Shown here piece after piece: positions 16,092-26,555 of a stretch of 64,000 bases of DNA. The notes under the pieces are model-generated. The model was not told where the DNA came from, did not search any database, and worked only from the letters and a program-made list of their open reading frames with translations. The stretch comes from Deltaproteobacteria bacterium (GTDB lineage: Bacteria; Myxococcota; Kuafuiibacteriia; Kuafuiibacteriales; Kuafuiibacteriaceae), in assembly GCA_011526105.1 (NCBI GenBank), contig WYAZ01000178.1, forward strand, positions 1-64,000. The letters run 5' to 3'. The first letter of the stretch is position 1, and each line of letters starts with the position of its first letter. Made by a program: the position numbers and the translations under genes.

Positions 16092-17099
16092 CTATCGAAA
16101 CAACCGCATTGCGCTCATCGCTTCGAGGTGCTCTCGGCGATCCCGCTCTTCGGTGGCGCGCATCGTGCCGCGGTGCTCCATGCGCAGGGCGCCATCCGAG
16201 CCGAAATGCTCGGCTCGGATCATGCTCTCCATGAGCATGGTCACCTCCTCACGCACCGAGATTGGATCGGTCGTGCCATCGAGCTCTTCCTTCGCGTGGT
16301 GAAGCTCGTGGGCAAGGGTGATGAAGAAATCGGCGCGCACGGACTTGCCGCTCTGGGTATCGATGATCGCCTTGTCCGGATCCTCATAGAGCAACGGGTT
16401 CACGAATACCGTCGACCCGCGACCCTGACCGCGCGGGGGCCTCGATTCGATCGGAACACCGGGATGGGCGATCAGTTGCTGAAGTTCCTCACGACTCAGG
16501 TTGAGCGTTCCCAGCATCGGTCCTACGATCGCCATCGACCCAGGAACCGACCGCATGACCCGAACAAGCTGGAGGATGGCGAGCTCTCGGGTGGGGATAC
16601 AACAATCTCCGTCTCGGCCTTTCGGGCTCAGTGGATCCGTTGTGGCTCGAATCTCGACGGGGTGAGGCGCCCGATCGAGCTCATGCACGAGTTTCCTCCC
16701 CATGGGACGGCTCATCAGGGTGGCCAGGGCCTGGTGAACCTGGCTTTCGAAAGCGGGGTCCCCCGACGATGCCTTGACTCGGATGCTCGACTTTCCGGTC
16801 ACCACACGCCGAAGCACGTCGAGCGAAGCTCGGTCGAGCCCAGCGGGGTCCTGCACTGGAGTCTTTCCGTTTGAGGTCGCTCGTCGAGCGCTCACCGATT
16901 CGTGCTGAAGGGCGGTCAGATTTCCGAGTCCGGTGCCTGCTTTGTTGAGAAGACCGCTCTTTGCAACGATGTGCTCGCTGCTGGCCAAGGGGATGGAGAG
17001 TTCTGAAGGGGCGACTTCTGCGGAAGGCCGCGAGGCCTTGGCGCACTCCTTGATCTCCGGCGAGACCGGAGCCGCCACCGTCTGCTTCCGAACAATCAT
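16092..17099 (-). CDS. M91 (NleD-like) zinc metallopeptidase
   Basis: The 335-residue protein has FFITLAHELHHAKEELDG near residue 280, a HExxH site in the context seen in peptidase family M91, whose known member NleD is a host-kinase-cleaving effector. Upstream blocks (GRKLVHELDRAPHPVEIRAT, STVFVNPLLYEDP) also match the M91 layout. The N-terminal 100 residues are Ser/Ala/Pro-rich and disordered, as in secreted effectors. I took ATG 17099; the frame continues to 17258 with unconvincing residues. Target and secretion route unknown. Family call is from motif and order of blocks. Confidence 0.65.
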   Translation of the reverse strand: MIVRKQTVAAPVSPEIKECAKASRPSAEVAPSELSIPLASSEHIVAKSGLLNKAGTGLGNLTALQHESVSARRATSNGKTPVQDPAGLDRASLDVLRRVVTGKSSIRVKASSGDPAFESQVHQALATLMSRPMGRKLVHELDRAPHPVEIRATTDPLSPKGRDGDCCIPTRELAILQLVRVMRSVPGSMAIVGPMLGTLNLSREELQQLIAHPGVPIESRPPRGQGRGSTVFVNPLLYEDPDKAIIDTQSGKSVRADFFITLAHELHHAKEELDGTTDPISVREEVTMLMESMIRAEHFGSDGALRMEHRGTMRATEERDRREHLEAMSAMRLFR

Positions 17100-17649
17100 G
17101 CCGGGGAAAGGCCTCGCTGGGAGGATGAGTGCCACGGTCGCGAATGGCAAGGGCCCCCGTGCATGGAATTGGTCAGGCCAAACCGGGCGTTGGCTCCCCC
17201 GCAACAGGACGCGCGCACAACTGGTGCAACGTCCTCTTAAATGGCGGCGAGACTCCATGAGGTTGCTTTTCGAGCCAGGGATGGGGGTAGAGCGATGTCA
17301 CTCACGAGATTGGGCAAGAGTGGCGATGCATTTGCCGCCATATGTCTCCGCGAGTCGGACTCCCACGTGGGGGAGATGTGGCGACGCCGAGAAAGGCTCA
17401 CGCACACCTCCGTCTGCGGCTCAGACCAGTACACTCGGAATCGGGCGAGCGCCAAACTCGGGGCGCATTCCTGGGGCCGTTATCCCGAGAGCTGGAACAA
17501 GTAGGCTCAGAGCTTCTTCTAAGAAATCGATGGGTCGTCTACGCGGTGTAGGCGCCGCCGGTCGCCCCGCAGCTTGGTTGGGCACGAGCCTTACGCCGCT
17601 CGTGAGCCCCATGCTATTCTCCATGCTCTCGCGAGAGGTGATTCCGCGC
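17100..17649. other. 550-base gap with no convincing gene
   Basis: Several short frames cross this stretch on both strands (for example 17295-17504 plus) but none has a recognisable domain, and they overlap each other. By eye it is less GC-rich than its surroundings. It must hold the promoter for the leftward M91 operon and one for the rightward surface-protein gene. I see no palindrome or repeat worth naming. Confidence 0.4.
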
Positions 17650-18762
<1,113 letters not shown>

Positions 18763-20021
18763 CGTCGCCCCAGACGTTGAGCGTGGTGCGCAGCATGTCG
18801 AGCACGCGGTCGACCGCGAGGATGGTGAGCACCGCCTCGGTGGGCAGTCCCACCGCTTGCAGCACGATCACCATCATCACCGTGCCCGCGTGCGGAATAC
18901 CGGCGGCACCGATCGACGCGAGCAGCGCGGTGAACGCGACGATGATCTGCTGACCGAGGCTCAGATCGCCGAGCATCTGCGCCACGAACAGGACGGCCGC
19001 AGCTTCATAAAGCGCGGTCCCGTTCATGTTGATGGTGGCGCCGAGAGGCAAGACAAAGCTGGTGTAGCTCGGCTTCACCCCGACGCGATCGTTCATGTTC
19101 GAGATGGTCAGCGGCAGAGTACCGCTCGATGAAGCGGTCGAGAAAGCAGTAGCGAGTGCGGGCGCAACACCTCTTGCGAGGGCGAGAGGGCTCTTTTTCG
19201 TCAGCGCAAAGACCACGAGCGGCAGCACGATCAATCCGTGGATGGCCAGGCCCAGAAAGACCGTGAGCATGTACTTGGCCAAAGGCCCCACGAGCTCGAG
19301 CCCGGTGCTGGCGGTAACATGCAACACGTAGCCAAAGATGCCGTAGGGCGCGAGTTTGATGATGCCGTTGGTCATCTTCATCATCACTTCGAAGATGTCT
19401 TCGAACAAATCCGCGGTGCGTTTGGCACGGGCGGATTCGATCTGATTGATGAAGTAGCCAAAGACGACGGCGAAGAAGATCACCGAGAGCATGTTTCGGT
19501 TGCTGCTCGCCGACTCGATCACGTTCGAGGGCACGGTGCGAAACATGATGCCGCCCACCACCGACCAGATGGACTCCTGGCCCGTCGCGGCCGGAAGCTT
19601 AGCGGCGGCCGCGCTCGAGCCGGCGCGCGAGAGCAGGTCGTGGTAGTTCACGCCGGCCCCCGGACGGATGAGGTTCGAGAGGATGATGCCGATCGTGACC
19701 GCAAGGAGGCTGGTCGTGGCGAAGTAGGCGAGTGACCAAGAGCCAAGCCGGCGCAATCCACCTTGCCCGCGCAGCCCGGTGACCGCGGAGACGAGCGAGG
19801 TGAAGACGAGCGGCACCACCACCATCGAGAGCAGCGCGAGGAAGATCCGACCTGCGGACTCGCCGATGAGGCTCACCCCGGAGAGGGTGCGCTCCGAGAC
19901 CCAACCTTGGCTGTGGATGAAGTTGAGCGGCACGCCGAAGACGACGCCGAAGAACATGGCCAAGAGGATTTGCCAGTGGAGCGGGAGTCGGGACTTCTGC
20001 GGTGCGACGGGCGAGTTCTCG

Positions 20022-21218
20022 TCAACCATCAGCGCCGTATACGTACAGCTGCGTCGACAAGCCACCGTGAGGCACGGGTTTTTTCATTCGGGCTTGCTTG
20101 CCCATGATCGACTCGAAGTCGGGATGGGTCACGAGAAAACCGGATTTCCAGCCGGGACCGAAGGAGGACGCCCACTTGGCGAGGTCCCGATAGAGGCGCT
20201 CGAGCTCCTCGTCCCCTTCCTCGAGGCGCTCGCCATAGGGCGGGTTCACGAGCACCAGGCCTTGGTCGAGCGAGAGCCCGCGGCCTCCGGGGCTGTGTGC
20301 ACGAAGCTGGTTTGGGCCCAGGTTCTTGAAGTCGCCTTCGATGAGCGCAATCGAGTCGGAGACGTCAGCGCGATCGGCGTTCTTTCGCGCCGCCGCGATC
20401 GCCGGCCCGTGGATGTCGTTACCAAAGATGATGGGATCGGCGTCGGCGAAGAGGGGCTCGAGCGGATGGTTCTTAAACGCGCGAAACGCCGGCAGCTTCG
20501 CGCACGGCGCGGGCCGTTCCTTGCTCCACAGCGGAGCTCCGCGGGCCATGAGCGCGGCCTCGATGGGGATGGTGCCCGAGCCGCACATCGGATCGACGAG
20601 CACGTCTTTGCGCGGGTCCCATCGCGTCAGGATCAGAAGCTGCGCCGCGACATTCTCGCGCATGGGCGCGCGGTCGCCGTCTTTTCGGTAGCCGTGGTTC
20701 GAGTGCACGCCGCCCAGATCAATCGACAAGACGATTCGGTTCTTGGTGCCGCGCACCGCAAACAAGATGTCTGGCTGCTCGGAGTCGAGCGCGAGCTCGA
20801 TGCCGCGCTTCTTGGCGCCCTCGATGAGCCCGTTCTTGATGGTGCCTTGGATCTGCGTTCGGCTCGCCGGGAACCACTCCACGTCACGCGCGCGAATCGA
20901 GATCCCGAGGCCGCTCTCGAGCCAGCCTTCGCCGGCCTTCTTCATCCACGCGAGCACGTCGTCGTAGAGCGGTTCGAGGCGATCAGCCTCGCTCTCGAAG
21001 ATGTCCCAGAGCACGCGCGAGGGCGTTCTCAGGTAGTTGACCGCGAGGTGAGCGAAGGCTGGATCAAAAGGATAGACGAGGGTCTGTTCGTCCTCGCGGA
21101 CGGGCTTGGGTGAGGCCCAAGCCTCGAGTCCGCGCTTCGCGAGGCGCTTGACCTCGGCCTCCATGGCGCGGTTCGCCCCGCCGATGCCCACGAGGCGAAG
21201 AGCGCTCTTGGGCGTCAC
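20022..21218 (-). CDS. THUMP-type RNA methyltransferase (RlmL/K-like)
   Basis: A GTG start (21218) overlaps the ferredoxin stop as GTGA and gives 398 residues. There is an N-terminal THUMP-like RNA-binding part (about 60-150), then [18 protein letters not shown], then the SAM-binding motif [18 protein letters not shown] and the catalytic NPPYGER, in the order found in RlmL/TrmN-like N2-guanosine methyltransferases. It should methylate a guanine in rRNA or tRNA. RlmL proper is longer, so this is the single-domain class; exact target uncertain. Confidence 0.85.
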   Translation of the reverse strand: MTPKSALRLVGIGGANRAMEAEVKRLAKRGLEAWASPKPVREDEQTLVYPFDPAFAHLAVNYLRTPSRVLWDIFESEADRLEPLYDDVLAWMKKAGEGWLESGLGISIRARDVEWFPASRTQIQGTIKNGLIEGAKKRGIELALDSEQPDILFAVRGTKNRIVLSIDLGGVHSNHGYRKDGDRAPMRENVAAQLLILTRWDPRKDVLVDPMCGSGTIPIEAALMARGAPLWSKERPAPCAKLPAFRAFKNHPLEPLFADADPIIFGNDIHGPAIAAARKNADRADVSDSIALIEGDFKNLGPNQLRAHSPGGRGLSLDQGLVLVNPPYGERLEEGDEELERLYRDLAKWASSFGPGWKSGFLVTHPDFESIMGKQARMKKPVPHGGLSTQLYVYGADG

Positions 21219-21547
21219 GCCGGTTCTTCGCTGAGCTGATCGCGCTTGGCTTCGACGTCCTTGAACTCTTCCGCTTCTGGGAGCGCGTCCTTCTTGGCGT
21301 TGATCACCGGCCACTTGGGGGTGAGGCGCGCGTTCAGCTCTTTGTACTCCGCCCATTTATCGGGGAGGTCGTCCTCAGAGAAGATCGCGCTGGTCGGGCA
21401 CTCAGGCTCGCAGGCACCGCAATCGATACACTCGTCGGGATCGATGACGAGCATGTTCTTGCCTTCGTGGAAGCAATCCACGGGGCACACGTCCACGCAG
21501 TCCGTGTACTTACATTTGATACAAGGCTCACCGACAACGAACGTCAT
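21215..21547 (-). CDS. fdxA: 7Fe-8S ferredoxin (FdxA-like)
   Basis: The 110-residue protein has [18 protein letters not shown] at the N-terminus and [12 protein letters not shown] (about residues 40-51), matching the FdxA layout that binds one [3Fe-4S] and one [4Fe-4S] cluster, with a ~50-residue C-terminal extension typical of that group. It carries electrons in the cytoplasm. It is followed by the methyltransferase with a GTGA overlap. A stable hairpin lies in its leader (21585-21601). Confidence 0.92.
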   Translation of the reverse strand: MTFVVGEPCIKCKYTDCVDVCPVDCFHEGKNMLVIDPDECIDCGACEPECPTSAIFSEDDLPDKWAEYKELNARLTPKWPVINAKKDALPEAEEFKDVEAKRDQLSEEPA

Positions 21548-21584
21548 GGGCTCTCCTAAAAGCCTAGCTTTCTCGGGCGGCTAG

Positions 21585-21601
21585 AAGGACCGAAGGTCCT
21601 T
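21585..21601 (-). promoter_or_regulatory. CUUCGG tetraloop hairpin in the fdxA leader
   Basis: On the minus strand the sequence AAGGACCTTCGGTCCTT folds as a 6-base-pair stem closed by a C(UUCG)G loop, one of the most stable RNA tetraloops. It lies about 38 bases before the fdxA ATG. There is no U-run after it, so a terminator is less likely than a leader structure that affects stability or translation. Confidence 0.45.
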
Positions 21602-21768
21602 TGGGCACCTCATCGTGCCGGGACTTTGGTTAGCGGTTCCTGGACTCCGGCGCAAGATGAAGCTCTGCCCAATGCAGTAAACGGATCCCGGGGTTGCGAC
21701 CTCTAAGGGTTTATGGAGCACACCGAAAGGATTCACTCCCTGGGCGACCCGCTGTAGGTTCCGCCCCC

Positions 21769-23331
21769 ATGAGCGAACCGAGACTCGAAAGCTATCTGCA
21801 GGGCCGCTGGGCGGTGGGCACCCAGAAGGGCAGTCCGCTCGTGAACCCTGCGACAGAGGAGGTGATCGCCTGGACCGATACCAGCGGCCTCGACATCGGC
21901 GGCGCCCTCGAATTCGCGCGGGTTCGCGGCGGGCAGAACCTTCGAGACCTCAGCTTCAAGGAGCGCGGCAAGCTCCTCGGGTCGATGCGAGAGGCGCTGC
22001 ACGGCGCGCGTGAGGCGCTCATCGACTCCGCGATGCTCAACGGTGGTTGCACACGCGGCGACGCCAAGTTCGACGTGGACGGTGCGATCGGAACACTCGC
22101 GGCCTACGCGGAGCTCGGCGAGTCGCTCGGTGACGTCGACGTCTTGCTCGACGGCGAAGGCGTGCAACTTGGTCGCAGTCCCAAGTTCTGGGGCCAGCAT
22201 GTCTATCTTCCGCGTCGCGGAGTGGCGGTGCTCATCAACGCGTTCAACTTCCCCGCCTGGGGATTCGCGGAGAAGGCGGCCTGCGCGATCTTGGCCGGCA
22301 TGCCGGTCGTGACGAAGCCGGCGAGCGCCACCTCGCACACCGCGCATCTTCTCACCAAGGTGCTCGTGGATGCCAACGTTCTGCCCGAAGGGGTCATGAG
22401 CCTCATCTGTGGTGCGCCCGGAGAGCTGCTCGAGCGTTTGGCCTCGCAGGACGTGCTCGCGTTCACCGGCAGCGCGGTGACCGGACGAAGGCTGCGCCAG
22501 CACCCGGTGGTGGTGGAGAAGAGCGTCCCGGTCAACGTCGAGGCGGACAGCTTGAACGCGGCGGTGCTCGGCCCCGATGCGGAGCTGGGTTCAGACCTGA
22601 TGCAACTCTTCTTGCGCGACGTCGTCACCGACATGACGCAGAAGACCGGTCAGAAGTGCACTGCCATCCGTCGAATCTTTGTGCCCGCTGCGACGTGCGA
22701 TGGGGTGATTGAGGCGCTCAAAGAGCGCCTAGCCGAGATCGTGGTCGGCAATCCGGCGCAAAAAGAAGTGCGTATGGGGCCGCTCGCTACACAGCAGCAG
22801 CTCGCCGACGTGAAAGAGGGCACACGCCGACTCCGTGAGGAGTCCGAGGTGATGTTCGGCGGCGCGGATCAACCGGTCAAGGCGGTGGGCGTGGCCGAAG
22901 GTACGGGCTACTTCTTCCCGATCACGCTGCTCAAGTCGCGCGACTCCGCCAAGAGCGCGCTCGTGCACCAGCACGAGGTCTTTGGACCCGTGGCCACCAT
23001 CGTGCCTTACGATGGCACCGCCGATCAGGCGAGCGAGCTCGTCGCGCGCGGTGGTGGGAGCCTCGTCTCCTCGATCTTCACCGACGACAAGAAGTTCTTG
23101 AAGCAGGCCATGATGGGCATGGCGCCGTACAACGGGCGTTTGTATCTCGGCAGCGGAAAAATCCTCGATCACACCTTTGGGCCAGGCACGGTGCTTCCGC
23201 AGTCGACCCACGGTGGTCCGGGGCGCGCGGGCGGTGGTGAAGAGCTCGGCGGCATCCGCGGCGTGCAGCACTTCATGCAGCGCACCTCGCTGCAGGGCTA
23301 TCGGCCGCTGATCGAGAAGATCACGACCTGA
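21769..23331 (+). CDS. boxD: aldehyde dehydrogenase, BoxD/PaaZ-ALDH type
   Basis: The 520-residue enzyme has the NAD(P)-ALDH core with the catalytic cysteine in QKTGQKCTAIRRI and the block VNVEADSLNAAVLGPD. These, with INAFNFPAWGFAEKA and the closing MQRTSLQG, are specific to 3,4-dehydroadipyl-CoA semialdehyde dehydrogenase (BoxD) and the ALDH domain of PaaZ, which oxidise a ring-cleaved CoA aldehyde in aerobic benzoate or phenylacetate breakdown. No other box or paa genes are in the window, so the pathway is unproven. ATG 21769 is the first in-frame start giving the family N-terminus (MSEPRLESYLQGRW). Confidence 0.82.
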   Translation: MSEPRLESYLQGRWAVGTQKGSPLVNPATEEVIAWTDTSGLDIGGALEFARVRGGQNLRDLSFKERGKLLGSMREALHGAREALIDSAMLNGGCTRGDAKFDVDGAIGTLAAYAELGESLGDVDVLLDGEGVQLGRSPKFWGQHVYLPRRGVAVLINAFNFPAWGFAEKAACAILAGMPVVTKPASATSHTAHLLTKVLVDANVLPEGVMSLICGAPGELLERLASQDVLAFTGSAVTGRRLRQHPVVVEKSVPVNVEADSLNAAVLGPDAELGSDLMQLFLRDVVTDMTQKTGQKCTAIRRIFVPAATCDGVIEALKERLAEIVVGNPAQKEVRMGPLATQQQLADVKEGTRRLREESEVMFGGADQPVKAVGVAEGTGYFFPITLLKSRDSAKSALVHQHEVFGPVATIVPYDGTADQASELVARGGGSLVSSIFTDDKKFLKQAMMGMAPYNGRLYLGSGKILDHTFGPGTVLPQSTHGGPGRAGGGEELGGIRGVQHFMQRTSLQGYRPLIEKITT

Positions 23332-23334
23332 GGC

Positions 23335-23856
23335 TCAGGGCTTGGTGTTCTCGGTCGGCTCTTCCTTGGTCTTGCGGACGAGCGAGTAAATGGCGTCGGT
23401 TCCGGGCTCGATCCAATGATCGACGACCTCGCTTCCAAACGTGACCGCTCTATAGCCCTTGGCTTTTTCGGAGGGCTTGCCGTCGCTGATCTCGACCTCA
23501 ACCGCTTGGCCGACGGCCTTCATGAGCTCCGCGCGTGCGCGATTGTCGGCCGCGGAACGGGCCAGGCCTGGATTCCGGATGCCTACGACCTTTGCCACCC
23601 CGTACTGGTGGCCGTCCTCGCCGGTGAACGTGGGGCCCTTCTTCACCCAGTCCGGCGCTTCGGTTGTTCGCGCGGTTGTGGTCGCGGTCGCGGTGACGGG
23701 CGATGTCACCTCGGGCTCGGGATCGGGGATCACTTCGGCGGTGGGCGGACCGTTCTCGAACTCGCGCGGCCGGGTCGCGTTGTCTTCACACGCGAGGGGG
23801 GCGAGAGCCACGGTGGTGACCAGGAGTGGACCGAGGAGACGCGGCGCGGTCTGCAT
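23335..23856 (-). CDS. LPP20-like lipoprotein
   Basis: The 173-residue protein has a lipoprotein signal ending APLAC (C23), a Thr/Pro/Glu-rich spacer, then GVAKVVGIRNPGLARSAADNRARAELMKAVG, the helical motif of the LPP20/FlgP-like family of outer-membrane lipoproteins. The end (VVDHWIEPGTDAIYSLVRK) is the matching strand. Role in the envelope unknown. The frame continues to 25551 but that is antisense to hutF. It is convergent with boxD, 3 bases apart. Confidence 0.75.
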   Translation of the reverse strand: MQTAPRLLGPLLVTTVALAPLACEDNATRPREFENGPPTAEVIPDPEPEVTSPVTATATTTARTTEAPDWVKKGPTFTGEDGHQYGVAKVVGIRNPGLARSAADNRARAELMKAVGQAVEVEISDGKPSEKAKGYRAVTFGSEVVDHWIEPGTDAIYSLVRKTKEEPTENTKP

Positions 23857-23979
23857 GGGCGACAACCTACCGCGTTCACGCAGAGTTCGGCAGCCCTCCG
23901 ACGCCTGTGATCGCGATCCTGCACATCTGCCCCCCTGCCTTGCCTGGGCCCGAGCCCGCGGGGTAGCTGAATAGCCAGC

Positions 23980-25389
23980 GTGTCTCATTTCACCGCCCGC
24001 CTCGAGCTCGAGCACCTCCTTCAGAGTGGCGGATTCATGTCCCCCGCCTTCCTCGAACTCGACTCCCAGGGCCACATCGACAGCATCCGGGCCGAGCGCC
24101 CCGCCCATTGGGTCCCCGGCTCCTGGCTCCGCCTCTCCGGCTTTGGTGTGCCCGGCGTGCCCAACGTGCACTCGCACGCGTTTCAGCGCGCGATGCTCGG
24201 TCGCACCGAGTGGCGAGCGCCAGACCGCGAGGACTCGTTTTGGACCTGGCGCTCGCGGATGTACGAGGTCGCGGAGACGATTCAGCCGGATGAGCTCGAG
24301 GTCATCACTTCGCAGCTGTACATCGAGATGCTCGAAGCCGGCATCACCTCGGTCGGCGAGTTTCACTACCTGCATCACGCGGTGGGCGGAGGCATGTATG
24401 ATGATCATGCCGAACTGAGCCTCAGGACCTTCGCGGCCGCCCATCGCGCCGGCATCGCGATCACTCACCTTCCGGTCTTGTATCAGCAAGGTGGTTTTGG
24501 GCGTCCGCCGCTCGTCGAGCAGCGCCGCTTCATCCACGCCGACGTCGATGTCTTCATCGATTTGCTCGCGCGGCTCTCGGCGGTCATCCGTCCTCATGCA
24601 CGCATGCGCCTCGGCGTGGCGCCGCACAGCCTGCGCGCGGTGGGGCCCGAGGCCTTGTCGCGCGTGCTTCGCGACGCGCGAGCGATCGATCCCGACATGC
24701 CCATTCACATGCACGTCTCGGAGCAAGTGGCCGAGGTCGAAGAGTGCGTGGCTCACCTCGGCGCGCGTCCGGTGGACTGGCTCTTCGAGCACCACAGCGT
24801 GGACGCGAGATGGTGCCTGATTCACGCTACTCATCTCTCGGAACTCGAAGTGTCGAAGTTCGCCGAGAGCGGCGCGGTCGCGGGTCTGTGCCCCACCACC
24901 GAGGGCAACCTGGGTGATGGCTTCTTCTCCGCCGCGAAGTATCTGGCAGCGGGCGGCCGCATCGGTCTGGGCACCGACAGCCAGGTCAACGTCGATCCGG
25001 CGGAGGACTTGCGACTGCTCGAGTACGGCCAACGCCTGCAGGCGCAGCGCCGCAATCGCTTGGCGCCCGAGGGTGGCGGTTCGGTCGCGCGTCACCTCTT
25101 CGAGAACGTGGTCGAGAGCGGCGCGCGTGCGCTCGCCCAGCCGGCGGGTTTGCCGCGCGCGGGACGCCGCTTTGATCTCGTGGTGCTCGACTCGCAGCAT
25201 CCGCGCCTCCTCGGGCACGGGCCGGAGACCATTCTCGATGCTTGGGTGTTTGGATCGGCGGGTGGTTGTGTGAAGGACGTGTTTGTGGCGGGCGAGCATC
25301 TGGTCAAGGACGGCGCGCACATCGAGGCGGCGGGAGTACGGCCGGTCTTCGAGTCGGTGATGCGGGGGCTCATCGCGCGCGGCGCCTGA
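23980..25389 (+). CDS. hutF: formimidoylglutamate deiminase (HutF)
   Basis: Starting at GTG 23980, the 469-residue amidohydrolase has NVHSHAFQRAM (H64, H66 bind zinc), VGEFHYLHH, PVLYQQGGFG, MHVSEQ and CPTTEGNLGDG, and GTDSQVNVDPAEDLRLLEYGQRL. These are the HutF marks: it removes ammonia from N-formimino-L-glutamate to give N-formyl-L-glutamate in one route of histidine breakdown. Length (about 450) fits HutF. No other hut gene is here. Confidence 0.88.
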   Translation: MSHFTARLELEHLLQSGGFMSPAFLELDSQGHIDSIRAERPAHWVPGSWLRLSGFGVPGVPNVHSHAFQRAMLGRTEWRAPDREDSFWTWRSRMYEVAETIQPDELEVITSQLYIEMLEAGITSVGEFHYLHHAVGGGMYDDHAELSLRTFAAAHRAGIAITHLPVLYQQGGFGRPPLVEQRRFIHADVDVFIDLLARLSAVIRPHARMRLGVAPHSLRAVGPEALSRVLRDARAIDPDMPIHMHVSEQVAEVEECVAHLGARPVDWLFEHHSVDARWCLIHATHLSELEVSKFAESGAVAGLCPTTEGNLGDGFFSAAKYLAAGGRIGLGTDSQVNVDPAEDLRLLEYGQRLQAQRRNRLAPEGGGSVARHLFENVVESGARALAQPAGLPRAGRRFDLVVLDSQHPRLLGHGPETILDAWVFGSAGGCVKDVFVAGEHLVKDGAHIEAAGVRPVFESVMRGLIARGA

Positions 25390-25553
25390 GCCGCTTCGGC
25401 CTTCGTCCTCGATGACCCGTATGAGCCTCTTTGTCTCGGCGCGCAGTCGAGGTGGGCGGGGAAATGGAGTGACTCTAGGCCAGGATGCACTCGAAGGTGG
25501 ACGCTCAGCCAGAACTGCGGTCTGCCAAAGATCGACCCACGAAGGAGACACCC

Positions 25554-26555
25554 ATGAAAGCCGCAGTCGTCCGAGGACAAAACCAAGACTTCGTCATCGA
25601 AGAACGACAGATCCCATCGCCCGGCCCCGGTCAGATTCGCATCAAGGTCGAAGCCTGCGGCATCTGCCACAGCGATGCCTTCGTGAAGTATGGCGCGATG
25701 GGGGTGAAGTTCCCGCGCGTGCCGGGGCATGAAGTCGCGGGCCGGGTGGATGCGATCGGCGAGGGCGTGAGCGCCTTTGCCAAGGGGCATCGGGTGGGGG
25801 TGGGCTGGTACGGGGGACACTGCGGTCAGTGTGATGCCTGTCGCCGCGGCATCTTCATCAACTGCAAGAACGGGAAGGTCTGTGGCGTCAGCTTCGACGG
25901 CGGGTACCAGGAGTACATGGTCGCGCCCCAAGAGGCGGCGGCCCGCATCCCGGATGAGCTGGAGGCCGCGCTCGCGGCGCCGCTGTTGTGCGCGGGCGTC
26001 ACCACCTTCAACGCGCTTCGCAACTCTGGGGCGAGGCCGGGGGCGGTGGTGGCGGTGCAAGGCATCGGCGGCCTCGGCCACCTCGCGATTCAGTACGCTC
26101 GTCGCATGGGCTTTCGGACGGTGGCGATCTCGGGAGGCAGCGACAAGCGCGCGCTCGCACTCGAACTCGGCGCCCACGAGTACATCAACGCGAAGAAGCA
26201 AGACACCGTGGCGGAGCTCCAAAGGCTGGGCGGGGCCGATCTGATCCTCGCCACTGCGCCCGATGTGAAGCTGATCTCGTCCGTGGTCGCGGGTCTTGCC
26301 TCACGAGGGAAGCTCATGCTCGTCGCCGCGGCTCAGGGCCTCATCGAAGTGCCTGCCTTCTCGATGCTCTCGGGCAAGACCATTCACGGATGGCCCAGCG
26401 GGAGCGCCATCGACAGCGAAGACACGATGAACTTCAGCGCGCTCACCGGCGTGACGCCCAGGATAGAGAAGTTCCCGCTCGAAGCGGCGAATGAAGCGTT
26501 TGCGAAGGTGATGGAGAATCAGGTTCGTTTTCGCGCGGTGATCAGCTTTGATTGA
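25554..26555 (+). CDS. zinc-dependent alcohol dehydrogenase
   Basis: The 333-residue medium-chain dehydrogenase has the catalytic zinc site (ACGICHSD, then VPGHEVAG), the structural zinc site CGQCDACRRG plus C at FINC, and the Rossmann NAD-binding GIGGLGHLA. GGAG lies 8 bases before the ATG. It interconverts an alcohol and an aldehyde or ketone; the substrate cannot be told. The next gene, a secreted metalloprotease, starts inside the stop codon as TTGA. Confidence 0.88.
   Translation: MKAAVVRGQNQDFVIEERQIPSPGPGQIRIKVEACGICHSDAFVKYGAMGVKFPRVPGHEVAGRVDAIGEGVSAFAKGHRVGVGWYGGHCGQCDACRRGIFINCKNGKVCGVSFDGGYQEYMVAPQEAAARIPDELEAALAAPLLCAGVTTFNALRNSGARPGAVVAVQGIGGLGHLAIQYARRMGFRTVAISGGSDKRALALELGAHEYINAKKQDTVAELQRLGGADLILATAPDVKLISSVVAGLASRGKLMLVAAAQGLIEVPAFSMLSGKTIHGWPSGSAIDSEDTMNFSALTGVTPRIEKFPLEAANEAFAKVMENQVRFRAVISFD

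Noticed and set aside
17295-17504. 70-residue plus-strand frame MSLTRLGKSGDAFAAI...
   Set aside because: No recognisable motif, no good ribosome-binding site and a competing antisense frame; kept as part of the gap.
23335-25551. A 738-residue minus-strand frame
   Set aside because: Only the last 173 residues, from the signal peptide at 23856, look like a protein; the rest is antisense to hutF.
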